Shown: positions 48,090-60,488 of the stretch, piece after piece
Layout: every line of letters starts with the position of its first letter
How positions within the stretch are numbered: position 1 is the first letter of the stretch
DNA from: Megalobrama amblycephala
Lineage: Eukaryota; Chordata; Actinopteri; Cypriniformes; Xenocyprididae
DNA: 64,000 bases
Assembly: GCF_018812025.1 (NCBI RefSeq)
Contig: NC_063054.1
Coordinates: forward strand, 26,852,856-26,916,855
Reading direction: 5' to 3'
Notes under the pieces: generated by a model
Told to the model about the DNA's origin: nothing
What the model saw: the letters and a program-made list of their open reading frames with translations, nothing else
Database searches by the model: none
Program-made: the position numbers and the translations under genes

Positions 48090-48899
48090 AATCCCACAGT
48101 AATTGTGATAAATTGGCACACAAGTCAGAAAATCAACAAGAAAACTCTCTCTGTCACTCATTGAGCCATTTAAATGAACAAGACTTTCTAGAGACTGACA
48201 GAAATGAGAGCTACATAATGTGTAAGTGTACACCTGTATCTAAATTGAAGAGTTTTGTGCTCACTATAGTCTGTGGATGAGTGTGTATGTGTGTTTACGC
48301 GAGTGAGTTTGTGCTTTCTCCTTCGTCTCTTTTGATCCGGCGTGTGTCAGTCTGAAGTCCAGAACGCATATCAAGTTACCGTGGGTAAGAGGAACCTCCT
48401 TCACACAGCGCCGTTCAAAGCGCCGTCGCCAATCAGCCAGCCGTTTCAGACCCCTCTGTCTGTGGCATCAGGAAATGGGAATGAATTTGATGGAGGTCTG
48501 ATTTTTCCTCCCGCACTGCCTTTTATCTCCCCAAGCTTTGGATTGTAATCATTACACATCAGGTTAACAGACAGCACCAATGCACTGATTACACTGGGCA
48601 ACGGTTAATAGAGAGAGAGATGTAGGGAAAGGAAAGAGATTGTGGCAAGAATGACTTTCTCATTGGTAAGTGACAGATGAGATTTTCGGGCCTCAGACGC
48701 ACTCGCAGAAGACTAATCATTCTGACCGCATAAGCAATCCCATCTGACGAGACTTTAATGTGAAACACACATGGAGAACTAACACATAGCGCATGCAGAA
48801 AAATGCAGGAAAAAAAGCAGTGGGAAATTGTGGGCTGGTTGTGACGTCACAAAATGTGAACAAGATTTTATGTTTCATTTTCAACATAATACTGGGAAT
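48090..48899. other. No gene seen
   Basis: Repeat-poor. The 68-codon frame at 48342-48548 has no recognised domain. 48340-48550 is somewhat GC-richer than the surroundings and could be non-coding conserved DNA; untested. Confidence 0.45.
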
Positions 48900-49220
48900 C
48901 AAGAACCGTTGTGTTGGTTCTTTTTATTGAATTAAAAACATTCAGCATATAATCAATGTAGTCCAACCAATTCTTGAACAGATGATTATTATGAGTCAGT
49001 TTCTTATAATGAATCAAAAACATATAACATGACTAGTCTTGAACGGATGACTCTTGTAATAATAATAATTATTTTTAGTGAATCAAAAGCATAACTGGTC
49101 CAACTGATTCTCGAACAGATCACTCTTATGAGTCAGTTCTTTTAACAGAATCAAAAACATATATAACGTGACCAGTGTAGACTAACCGATTTGTGAACGG
49201 ATCACCCTTTGGGGACTTTT
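48900..49220. repeat. Degenerate tandem repeat (~58-77 bp period, about four units)
   Basis: TTCTTGAACAGATGATTATT, GTCTTGAACGGATGACTCTT, TTCTCGAACAGATCACTCTT and TTTGTGAACGGATCACCCTT start at about 48975, 49033, 49110 and 49186, separated by AATCAAAAACATA words. Confidence 0.7.
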
Positions 49221-49528
49221 TTTTTACTATTATAGTCGAACCCATTCTTTTATGAGAATTTTTGAGTGAATCACACCCAAAACTTACTGTACAACCTTCA
49301 TTATGTACTTAAAGCTTGTGTAGTTACTGACTGGTTGAACATATGATTATTCATTCTCAAAACATAAGCCTTACGCAGTAGGTTATAAGTTTTGGGTCCA
49401 AAATTCCCTTTGTGAAAACCTTTAACTCTAATATGTCAACAAAATGAAAAAAAAAAAAAAAAAAAAAAAAATTGAACCTGGCTTAATCCAGTGTTCAGAT
49501 TTCTGTTCTGGAAATGGAGTATCATGCC

Positions 49529-51033
49529 TTAAAGGGATAGTTCACCCAAAAATGAAAATGCTGTCATAATTTACTCACCTTAATGTCATTGGGCCCTATA
49601 ATACACCCGGCGCAATGCGACGCAAGGTGCAGCGCAAGTGTGTTTGCTAGTTTGCGTCCAGCGCCGTTCGCGTTTTCCCATTCAGCGCCACGTCCTTAAA
49701 TTAGTAAATGCATTTGCGCCAGTTAGTGCGCCCATGGGCGTGCTGGTCTAAAAAAGAGGTGTGTTCAGGCGCATTGCCGGCGCATTGCTATTTTAAGGAG
49801 CTGAAAATAGACTGCGCCATAGACCAACTCAAACCTGGTCTAAAGTCTAAAGTCAATGGCGCAATATTTTTTTGTTAGAGCGTGTTGGTAGAAACTGCGC
49901 CTCTGGGCGCGTCCACAGTGCGCGTTGACTTTGTTTATTACACACAGGGATGCGCATCACACAAACATGCCAAATATTAAAAACAAAAGGATTACAGTGT
50001 AAAAGATTATTATTGTGTAGGCTACATAAATATAAAAATGTAATGATGAATAGTCATTGCGTGTATTAGAATTAGGCTACCTATTTTCAATTCAGCCTAT
50101 TACTACTTATAATGATGGCTAATTAATTGAACAATCGTGCCAATACACACACATATATATTAACCGACTCATCGCGTGTACGCCATGTAAATAGCAATCC
50201 GCCATGGCGCAAGCGCATCTTGCTCTTAAAGGGAATGGGAGATGACACTGATTGGTTTATTGAATGTTACGCCCATTACTCATTAAGAGAATAGGGACAA
50301 CCCATTTTAAAAATGCGCCCCCGCGCACGGACCGTTTTTCCATCGTTAAAATAGCAAAAGTGGATTTGGACACGCCCTGAGTGCACCTGCGCCGTGCGCT
50401 TTACACTTTGCGTTTAGATCGTTAAAATAGGGCCCATTATAAAACCCATCTATGGAACACAAATGAAGATATTTTAATGAAATCTGAGAAATTTCTGTCC
50501 CTCCATTGACAGTCTGTGCAACTGACACTTTGATGCTTCAAAAGTTCATAAAGAGTTCGTAAAACTAATCCATATGAATCAAGCGGTTTAGTCCAAATTT
50601 TCTGAAGAGACTCAATCACTTTATATGATGAACAGATTGAATTTAGGCTTTTATTGACAGATAAACTTTGACCCGCGAACATAAACAGAAGCTCAACCGA
50701 ACTTGCTTGATGTGCGAGAACAAACCTCCTTGGTTCTTGCGGAAGCTTTGGAAACGTGCTGCATAACATGTGAATGAACCTCCTTGGTTCTCACATCGGA
50801 ATCATTGGTAGATACCAATGATACCTCATTGGTATCTCTTTATGAACTATTTTAGAAAGCATCAGAGTGGTAGTTGCGTACAATGTCAATGGAGGGACAG
50901 AAATCTCTCAGATTTCATTAAAAAAATCTTCATTTGTGTTCCAAAGATGAACGAAAGTCTTACAGGTTTGGAGCGACATGAGGTTGAGTAAATGAAGACA
51001 TTATTTTCATTTTTGGGTGAACTATCCCTTTAA
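49529..51033. mobile_element. TTAA-flanked foldback MITE, GGGATAGTTCACCC family, with a nested element
   Basis: Starts TTAAAGGGATAGTTCACCC and ends GGGTGAACTATCCCTTTAA, TTAA at both borders; perfect inverted ends continue through AAAAATGAAAAT. Subtracting the nested element (49591-50435) leaves about 657 bp, in line with the 700-bp relative at 16.1 kb. Frames at 50346-50769 are internal to it. Confidence 0.92.
49591..50435. mobile_element. Nested element with GGGCCCTAT ends and 3-bp duplication (Harbinger-like?)
   Basis: Starts GGGCCCTATAATACACCCGG and ends CGTTAAAATAGGGCCC. ATT precedes (49588-49590) and follows (50436-50438). The interior is rich in GCGCA/TGCGC words. A GGG start and 3-bp duplication fit PIF/Harbinger, though that superfamily prefers TWA targets, so the class is tentative. 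No transposase inside. Confidence 0.75.
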
Positions 51034-52105
51034 TATACAGTATTTCAAAATGTAATTTATTCCTTCTTAATATTTTTGGTTTAAAAGAACTTGTTTGTTG
51101 AAATCTTTGGCAACATTATAAACTGTCAAAGTTCAAGTTAAAAAAAAAACGAACTAAAATTTCCATAATTTGCAATTGCATTTTTTCCCAATATTTTTTA
51201 AATCAAATATTAAGGCACTAAAAGAATTATTAAATGGAATCTGCATCATTAAGAGGAATCCAGATCAATTCCCATGCCTAATTAACAACACACACAGGGA
51301 AAAAAATGCTTGAAAACTAGTAATGTTTCCTCAGTATCACACATACATCAAAGTTTCATAGACAGTTATTTGACAATCCCCGCTGCAAACCGTTTCATAA
51401 AGTGATGGGGACAAATTTACAAAAAAAAGCGGTGGGGACGTAAATGCGAGTGTGCCGGGTGTGTTTGTGTGTGTCAGGCTGGAAGCGCATCACAGACACA
51501 AAAACAACATGCCAACCCTGAGTGGCCGTATCTGGGCAACCCTGCCACACAGCGCCTGGCGCCCTCCTCCTCCGCTCCTTTGTGCCAGGGCCAGCGCCAC
51601 GTCAACTTCACACCACCGCACACCATGGCCCGTGCGCCCTGCCTGCTGCGCCACCAGAGAGAGGGGCAATGTGGGATACGTCTCAATCCGCGGGATGGTG
51701 CCTCCCCCCTGCGCCGGCTCTCCTCCCTCCTCGTGGCTCCTGATCCCCTTCTCCCGCTGCTCTCCCTCCTCTCGTCTCTCCCACTGTCAATGTGTCTTAA
51801 GAACACCCTCATCCTCTCATCTCTTTCTTCCCATCTTGTTTTCTCACTGTCATTCACACTGTATCTCTCTCATCATCCCTCCCCCAACCTCCAAATGACT
51901 CCCTCTCTCCCTCAGCCTCCCACTTGTCTGACTCTGCCCCTCGCTCTGTCTTTTTATCTTCCTCTCTTTCTTCCATACCGTTTCTCTATCTTTCCCCATG
52001 TCTGTCTTTCTGCCTGACAGATCAGAGGGGCATAAGCTTCTTTCTTTCAGACCACAGGAGTCCTCAAAACCTCCCCTGCCAGAGAACAACGCAGCGAACC
52101 TCCCA

Positions 52106-52145
<40 letters not shown>

Positions 52146-52445
52146 GCGCACGCTTTGTAAACCTGTCTAGAAAAAGGTAAAGGATTCACATGAAAGAATA
52201 AATGAGAACAGTAACTCAATTCGGAAAACAAAAACAAAGAGAAGTGAATGAAGAATAATATAATCAGACCTTGAGCAAGAGAGTTTGTAACTGTCAGTCA
52301 GTGTGTGTGAGGGCCATCATAATAACAGAATAAAACACAAAAATACATTTTCAGGTTATTTTATTCTTCAAATGGGCAATTCTTCATTTAAAGCTATGTT
52401 TTAATTAAACTTCTTCAAGCTGTTTTATCTATGTGAAAACATTAA
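51034..52445. other. No gene accepted; GC-richer and CT-rich DNA
   Basis: 51430-51760 is GC-richer and repeat-free, then 51760-52040 is pyrimidine-rich (CTCTCTCC words), and 52105-52143 is (CA)n. Overlapping frames of 127-182 codons on both strands reflect this composition: they have no domain, are Ser/Leu/Pro-rich and no splice pattern supports them. The first part could be regulatory DNA; untested. Confidence 0.45.
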
Positions 52446-53720
52446 TCCAACTTTTTGTTTAAATTTTTTAATTACATTTTTAAGCCCAACGGTTGGGTTT
52501 GCCCAAATTTGACCCAAACATGCACTCTAAAAAATGCTGGGTTGTTTCAACCCATGTTTGGGTCAAATATGGACAAATCCAACTTTTTGTTTACATTTTT
52601 TAATTACATTTTTAAGCCCAACGGTTGGGTTTGCCCAAATTTGACCCAAACATTCACTCTAAAAAATGCTGGGTTGTTTCAACCCATGTTTGGGTCAAAT
52701 ATGGACAAATCCAACTTTTTGTTTAAGTTTTTTAATTACATTTTTAAGCCTAACAGTTGGGTTTGCCCAAATTTGACCCAAACATTCACTCTAAAAAGTG
52801 CTGGGTTGTTTCAACCCATGTTTGGGTCAAATATGGACAAATCCAACTTTTTGTTTAAATTTTTTAATTACATTTTTAAGCCCAATGGTTGGGTTTGCCC
52901 AAATTTGACCCAAACATGCTGTCTAAAAATGCTGGGTTGTTTCAACCCATGTTTGGGTCAAATATGGACAAATCCAACTTTTTGTTTAAATTTTTTAATT
53001 ACATTTTTAAGCCTAACAGTTGGGTTTGCCCAAATTTGACCCAAACATTCACTCTAAAAAGTGCTGGGTTGTTTCAACCCATGTTTGGGTCAAATATGGA
53101 CAAATTCAACTTTTTGTTTAAATTTTTTAATTACATTTTTAAGCCCAACGGTTGGGTTTGCCCAAATTTGACCCAAACATTCACTCTAAAAAATGCTGGG
53201 TTGTTTCAACCCATGTTTGGGTCAAATATGGACAAATCCAACTTTTTGTTTAAATTTTTTAATTACATTTTTAAGCCCAATGGTTGGGTTTGCCCAAATT
53301 TGACCCAAACATGCAGTCTAAAAAATGCTGGGCTGTTTCAACCCATGTCTGGGTCAAATATGGACAAATCCAACTTTTTGTTTACATTTTTTAATTAAAT
53401 TTTTAAGCCCAATGGTTGGGTTTGCCCAAATTTGACCCAAACATGCACTCTAAAAAATGCTGGGTTTGGATCAAATATGGACAAACCCAACTTTTTGTTT
53501 AAATTTTTTAATTAAATTTTGAAACCAAACGGTTGGGTTTGTCTAAATTTGACCCAAACACGCACTCTAAAAATGCTGGGTTGTTTCAACCCATGTTTGA
53601 GTCAAATATGGACAACCCCAACCATTGAGTTAAAAATTTATTTAAAAAATTTAACCCAACTGTTGGGTTTGTCCATTTCTGACCCAAATTTGAGTTGAAA
53701 CAACCCAGCATTTTTTAGAG
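52446..53720 (+). repeat. 132-bp tandem repeat (about 9-10 units) ending in an inverted MITE terminus
   Basis: CCAACTTTTTGTTTAAATTT recurs at 52447, 52579, 52711, 52843, 52974, 53106, 53238, 53370 and 53487, so the period is 132 bp except one 131 and a shortened 117. Each unit holds CACTCTAAAAAATGCTGGGT. The array closes with the inverse GAAACAACCCAGCATTTTTT (up to 53720). Since 132 is 44 codons, a frame stays open across units (52455-53039 and 52889-53398); this is not a protein gene. Confidence 0.95.
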
Positions 53721-54731
53721 ATTCAATAACTTGGAATATGGATCTGATCATTTTGGCATAATATTTTTACTTTTTGTGGAAAATCTGGAAAAGTTGCACA
53801 AGTCTGCTAAAAGACATTTCAATTTATAAAAATAGAAAGAAATGGAATGTTTCTGAATGAAATTCACAAATACATAAAAAATTCATATTCATATGTACGT
53901 TGAATCAGAGTCTATGAATGTGTGTGAGAGAGAGACATCAGACTGTGATGTCAACTGTGATGTGACAGCTTCCAGCTTTCTCTCAGTCTCTCCTTTTGTT
54001 TCTCTCTACATGTCACTGTCTCCATAACTAAACTGAATCCCACACAGAGTCCTGATAATTGATTTCATTATTGAGTTTTATCAGAGACAGGGACTGCAGA
54101 TGGGCTGATTCTGTTCAGTTCATTTGATCGGCGACGATGGTGGTTCATCGCTGTGCCAGATCCACTCTCACCAGATGCCACATGACAGTTGGCCATGAAC
54201 AATACAAACTGGCAGCCAGGCCTAAAGTCTGTCTCTGTTAATTCAAAATGAATGCTGTCTGGAGGAGACACTATAGAAATGTGTTTGTTTGTGTGTGGTT
54301 CAGATCCACTTTTGCTCAAGGCAGAAAGAGATTAAGCTGCACTTCCTCTGTAAATGGCAAAAAGCTACGGGTCAAACACGCTCCTTGATCGATATCAGGA
54401 CGTATCTGTCAAAACATACAGGTTAGCTTATGTGTGTGTGTGTGTGTCTGTCTAAATAGAGGATAGGCTAATGCGCAAAAGATTATGGGCTCTTTCTCTC
54501 AAGGAGGGGAAGTATTTGAACGACACACCCTTCTGACATGCTGACATTGAGACTGACCCCAGTAACCTCTGCTCTAGATGCCCTAAAGCATGCTGGGTGC
54601 AAAACAAGCAGTGACTTTTCACCATTTCATTTGAATTACCAAAAACAACAACAGAAACACTAAAGGGGGCAGAAAAATATTTATATTTATCTATAAATAT
54701 CTTTAAATCCATCATATATAAATATCTTTTA
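53721..54731. other. No gene seen
   Basis: Ordinary AT-rich sequence; 54430-54448 is a short (GT)n run. Minus-strand frames of 83-87 codons at 54068-54319 and 54452-54715 have no domain. Confidence 0.5.
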
Positions 54732-56460
54732 TTAAAGTGCCCTTATTATGCTTTTTTGAATAATACCTCTCATGTAGTGTGTAATATAGTTGATTGTGAA
54801 TGTAAAAGGTCAGAGTGCACAATAAATAGTTATTGTCTCCCAAAAGAAAGAATCGATTCTGAACTGCTGAAATGAGTCATCAGCAATTCCAATCACACTT
54901 TCTGTTACATACCTAAGTAACAATGTTACAAATTTGCATAAAGCCAACTTATGGTCTTTATTGGCTACCCGTGATCAATGTCTCCTTTGACCCGCCCTCA
55001 ATTACTGCAGTTGTAGCTGAGGCCTGGAAGAGTTTGGTTTGTGTTGTCGACATGTCAAGAAGACACTGTTTTCAGTATCGCATGCGCTTCAAAGGATGAG
55101 GACTCACGCTGGATAGATACGGGGGAAAATGACACCATCGTTACTATTCGTATCACTGTGTATACACGCGCTGAGGAAGCCTGAAATTCAGATATGGTAA
55201 TAGGTGTTTCATTTCCGACAGGAGCTGTAAGCGGTAGACCAAATACAACAGACTGGGCCGATTGACCAATCAGAGCAGAGTAGGCTTGCAGAAAGGAGGG
55301 GTTTAGAGAGACTGAATCTTCGAACAAGCCGTTTTCAGAATCTTAGAGAAATGAGGTGATGTGCAATGTATATTATATGATAATTAAAGTGTTTTGTGTC
55401 TTTTGATGCATTTCTATTGTAGGAGACCTCCAAAACAAAATTAGGAACATTTAAAGGTGCCATCGAACGTTTTTTTTTACAAGATGTAATATAAGTCTAA
55501 GGTGTCCCCTGAATGTGTCTGTGAAGTTTCAGCTCAAAATACCCCATAGATTTTTTTTTATTAACTTTTTTAACTGCCAATTTTTGGGCATCATTAACTA
55601 TGCACCGATTCAGGCTGCGGCCCCTTTAATTCCTCACGCTCCCCACCCCCGGAGCTCGCGCTTGCCTTAAACAGCATAAACAAAGTTCACACAGCTAATA
55701 TAACCCTCAAAATGGATCTTTACAAAGTGTTCGTCATGCATACCGCATGCATGCTTCGTATCATGTGAGTACAGTATTTATTTGGATGTTTACATTTTAT
55801 TCTGAATGAGTTTGAAAGTGTTCCGTGGCTAACGGGCTAAAGCTAACATTACACACTGTTGGAGAGATTTATAAAGAATGAAGTTGTGTTTATGCATTAT
55901 ACAGACTGCAAGTGTTTAAAAATGAAAATAGCGATGTCTCTTGTCTCCGTGAATACAGTAAGAAACGATGGTAACTTTAACCACATTTAACAGTACATTA
56001 GCAACATGCTAACGAAACATTTAGAAAGACAATTTACAAATATCACTAAAAATATCATGTAATCATGGATCATGTCAGTTATTATCGCTCCATCTGCCAT
56101 TTTTCGCTATTGTCCTTGCTTGCTTACCTAGTCTGATGATTCAGCTGTGCACAGATCCAGACGTTAATACTGCCTGCCCTTGTCTAATGCCTTGAACATG
56201 GGCTGGCATATGCAAATATTGGGGGCGTACATATTAATGATCCCGACTGTTACATCACAGTCAGTGTTATGTTGAGATTCGCCTGTTCTTCGGAGGTCTT
56301 TTAAACAAATGAGATATATATAAGAAGGAGGAAACAATGGTGTTTGAGACTCACTGTATGTCATTTCCATGTACTGAACTCTTGTTATTCAACTATGCCA
56401 AGGTAAATTCAATTTTCCATTCGATGGCACCTTTAAAATAACATAATAGTGGCACTTTAA
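54732..56460. mobile_element. TTAA-flanked element, AGTGCCCTTATTATG family, with copy E nested
   Basis: Starts TTAAAGTGCCCTTATTATGC and ends CATAATAGTGGCACTTTAA, TTAA on both sides. The element at 55451-56436 is inserted 24 bp from its right end, leaving about 740 bp of its own. A 90-codon minus frame at 55055-55327 has no domain. Confidence 0.88.
55451..56436 (-). mobile_element. TTAA-flanked element, ~970-bp family, copy E (986 bp, inverted)
   Basis: TTAA at 55451-55454 and 56433-56436; reads in reverse relative to the other five copies. The 37-codon frame is at 55987-56100 on the minus strand. On the plus strand ATGGATCTTTACAAAGTG (55710 region) runs 18 codons to a stop overlapping CATGTGAGTAC. 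The central palindrome has decayed (GACTGTTACATCACAGTC). Confidence 0.93.
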
Positions 56461-59400
56461 ATGTTAAATGAACAGAGACAAACCAATCTTAGAAAATGAA
56501 TAAATAAATATATCTTACATTTTATGTATTTAATAATAAAAAGAAAAGAAGAAAGACTGCTCAGATACATGTGTGAACTTGATGGGAAGTAAATCTACAA
56601 AAAAAGTTGGTTAAAAAGTCATTGCAAAGTTATTTTGGAAAAAAGCATCATATGTTTTTAGCTGCCACTTGGTTTGATATTTTGTATCCAATAAAATGAC
56701 ATCCAGACATTTAAAGCAAGCACTTCTGGGACCACTGTATGAAAAATATGCTCAGCTGATTACAGAACCAGAAATGGTTGGAGAAGTAAAATATTAATAT
56801 ATGATTTTCAAAATTCTAATGGTTTTTATAAATTAAACTACAGTTAAGTCAGTCAGAGTCAGTTCAAAAGTTCAACCCTTCCCCTACCTCTGGTCTGAGA
56901 GAGACGACACATACACACACACACGTACCAACACGCACACAAAACACACCTGAACTCTGTCACCCCGCACACTCTCACATAAACACACTGAAGTCCCCTA
57001 AAGCTGGCTTGCTTTTCCATCACGCAAATTTACAAGATCCTGAAATATTTTAAATGGAAAATTGCAGGCCTTTAATCAAGGGCTTAAATGCAGCTGGGTG
57101 AGGAAGCAACGCTGCAACAGACTCTCTCTCTACATCATTCCAAGTCTGCGATTAAAGAATAAAATGTGGAAAGAAAGTGTGAACTGAGATTTATAGATCT
57201 ATCCATCTATCATGCATTTAGAGGTCATTCGGTGCGTGTATGTGTGTGTGTCTAGAGATGTAGTTTACTCAGTACAGGTTTTTTTGTCAGAGCAACTAAC
57301 ATCCCAGAAGCCGAAGTGTCAGCAGAATTGAGTCTGCATGTGTGTTTCTGCACTTTTGCCATAGTCAGCTCATGCTCTCTCGCTCACTGCAGAGCAGAGT
57401 GGAAAAAAAAAAAAACACTGTGTCGGGACATTTTCCATGCATCTCCTCTCCCTAGTGACCCACACTGAATGTCACTTACACACACAGACACAAACTACTC
57501 ACAATCATTGATCCGAAACAGGTATTCACTACAGTAAATAACTGCAGCATTTTTGTGTTTTCAGTGTTTAAACATGCAATCTAGTTAAACCAGGTGCTGA
57601 ATGCACCGCTGTCATTCTTTTCAGTGCAAAAAAAAAAAAAATAATAATAATAATAATAATAATGATGAAAGGCCAGATAGAAATTTATTTAAAATAGAAA
57701 TCATTTGTAACAATACAAAAGTACTGTTACTTTTGATCAATTTAATTCATCATTGATGAATAAAAGAATTAATTTCTTTCAAAAAATACTCCAAACTTTT
57801 GAACGTTAGTGCACTTCTGGCATTTTAAAGAGTCAATTAATTAGTGAACTGGGTGCTAAAACAACAATGGCAGCACATTATAATAAACAGTGCTATCAGC
57901 GGGTGCAATTTTTACTTTAGTGAATCCCCTCACCATCTTTACTGGAGTGCTGAACATTTAAATCTATTCAAGAACCTATAACTGCTCTCTCCCCCATTGT
58001 GTTTCCACGCTTATAGCCGCTAACATTATTACTGTAATGTTGTAATTGCAAAGATAGAGGCAATGGAGACAGAGAGAGAGTGTCTTTGTCCACACATCTA
58101 GAGCTCCATTATAAATGCATTCAGTGTCCAGCAGACCCATTCAACATGTACAGGCAGCCAAAGAGGCCAGCAGTCAGCGTGTCAATACATCAGACTCAAT
58201 GGTTCCTAAATGAGCGCATATGGAGTCTTGATTGAATAATACACAAATGTAATGAAAGAGCTCACAATCATTGTTGGAAATAACTAGGAGCCATGCAGAG
58301 AACGAGCATTTAGATAAGTGGAGTAATTACTGATTTTTGCTTACATAATCAGTGAAACTTGCAAATGAGTGTGATTTTATGCAGTGGGATATTTTCACAA
58401 GCATTGCATGCTGGTGGGATAAATGGTGTGGTTGGCTGTGAAAAGTGGTTATTTTATATGTACTCTAACTCGCTCTCTTTGTTTCTATGTCTGTTCTCTC
58501 ACTTATGATCACACTGCAGATGATTCAGATTTTTAAATCCAGTTGTTACAACTGACTATTCGCAAATTATCAAGCGTTTGTCTGTCTGTATGTTCAGTCA
58601 TTGCACACTTCCCCACAACTGGGTGATGCTCCTTCTCAACAGGTAAACAAAGACACAGTTCGATATCTTAAATGTTTCTTTAAAACCCCCTAATGCACTA
58701 AAAGATCCAATAGCAATTTAATTTGCAACGGATAATGGCATCATTGCCAGTGGTTAAATCCTAAGAATCGATTAGTCTATCCTGTTTTCAGTTGATAAAT
58801 GAACGGAACTATAGCGTGCCTCCCATTCAATAAATCGCAACAATCTTTGTGCTTCATATTTACTTTTGATATGAAACAAAGTCTAATATTTCAAATTATG
58901 TGCATTTTATTACGAAATTCAAAAAATAAATACCGTTTTGGCGCCGTTTAATGTGGTGTGACGGGCGTGACAGAGTTCACTGCATGTGCCTCAGTTCAAG
59001 AGAGGCGTCAGCGCGAAGCGATCATCTTTTCCGCTTTAATATCAGTTACAGCGCGAAATAAACATGAATGAACACCCGAAGATATGTTAAAAGATACAGT
59101 AACTTACCGAAATCCGTATCCTGTCTCATGTAATCGCTCAATCAGCGTTTCAACTGTGGAAAGACATCAATAAAAGAGCTTGTAAACAATATGTCACATT
59201 TACCTCAGAAAAAACATATTCATGATGAGCATAAGTCGTTAGTTAGCTTAAAAAAAAAACTCTAGAGACGAGCATTTTGCTAAATATATGCACCATATTA
59301 CATATTCGTTATAATGTTTAATGTTCTTCAATATTTAATGTATGTTTGAATAAATCCATCAAGTTTTTATGACAGCCACCATTTAAATGTTTGTATTTTA

Positions 59401-59505
59401 AAAAATCGAATTGGAGTAGAAATATGATTATGTAGTTGTAAAGTTAGTATTAGGCTATAACTATTATTATAAAATTTCTAATTTAAGTGTTTGTATACAA
59501 ATCAG
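56461..59505. other. No gene seen; simple repeats and possible non-coding conserved DNA
   Basis: 57405-57416 poly-A, 57628-57663 (A)n(AAT)n, 57715-57810 a TTTTGATCAA-type dispersed repeat. 57000-57100 and 58170-58440 are repeat-free with AT-rich homeodomain-like words and could be regulatory. 58930-59180 (GGCGCCGTTTAATG, CGCTCAATCAGCGTTTCAAC) resembles a dispersed fish repeat. No exon recognised. Confidence 0.45.
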
Positions 59506-60488
59506 TTAAAGGTGCCCTCGAATGAAAAATTGAATTTATCTTGGCATAGTTGAATAACAAGAGTTCACTACATGGAAATTACATACAGTGAGTCTCAAAC
59601 TCCATTGTTTCCACCTTCTTATATAAATCTCATTTGTTTAAAAGACCTCTGAAGAACAGGCGAATCTCAACATAACACCGACTGTTATGTAACAGTCGGG
59701 GTGTACGCCCCCAATATTTGCATATGCCAGCCCACGTTTCCAACATTATAAAAGGCATTAGACAAGGGCAGCCAGTATTAACGTCTGGATCTGTGCACAA
59801 CCAAATCATCAGACTAGGTAAGCAAGAAAGAACAATAGCGAAAAATGGCAGATGGAGCAATAATAACTGACATGATCCATGATAACATGATATTTTTAGT
59901 GATATTTGTAAACTGTCTTTCTAAATGTTTCATTAGCATGTTGCTAATGTACTGTTAAATATGGTTAAAGTTACCATCGGTACCATCTGTATTCACGGAG
60001 ACAAGAGAGCCGTCGCTATTTTCATTTTTAAACACTTGCAGTCTGTATAATTCATAAACACAACTTCATTCTTTATAATTCTCTCCAACAGTGTAGCATT
60101 ACCCGTTAGCCACGGAGCACTATCAAACTCATTCAAAATCAGAAGTAAACAATATAACAGTATACAATACTCACATAATCCGACGCATGCATGCCGCATG
60201 CATGACAAACACTTTGTAAAGATCCATTTTGAGGGTTATATTAGCTGTGTAAACTTTGTTAAGGCACTGTTTAAGGCAAGCGTGAACTCTGTGGGCGGAG
60301 AGCATGGGATTTAAAGGGGACACAGCATAAAATCGGCTCGTTTATAATGATGCCCCAAAATAGGCAGTTAAAAAAATTTATTAAAAAAAATATATGGGGT
60401 ATTTTGAGCTGAAACTTCACAGACACATTCAGGGGACACCTTAGACTTATATTACATCTTTTAAAAACATAATCTAGGGCACCTTTAA
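59506..60488 (+). mobile_element. TTAA-flanked element, ~970-bp family, copy F (983 bp)
   Basis: TTAA at 59506-59509 and 60485-60488; the 37-codon frame is at 59845-59958; palindrome has one change (GACTGTTATGTAACAGTC). Opposite-strand frame LLILNEFDSAPWL..ERIIKNEVVFM resembles that of copy A but is in a different start context. Confidence 0.93.

Noticed and set aside
51469..52017. 182-codon plus frame and 127-codon minus frame
   Set aside because: Overlap on both strands, Pro/Ser/Leu composition from a CT-rich tract, no domain, no splice sites consistent with an exon.
52455..53398. 194- and 169-codon frames suggesting a repeat protein
   Set aside because: Tandem 132-bp units of non-coding MITE origin; openness follows from the period being 44 codons; the frame changes where a unit is 131 bp.
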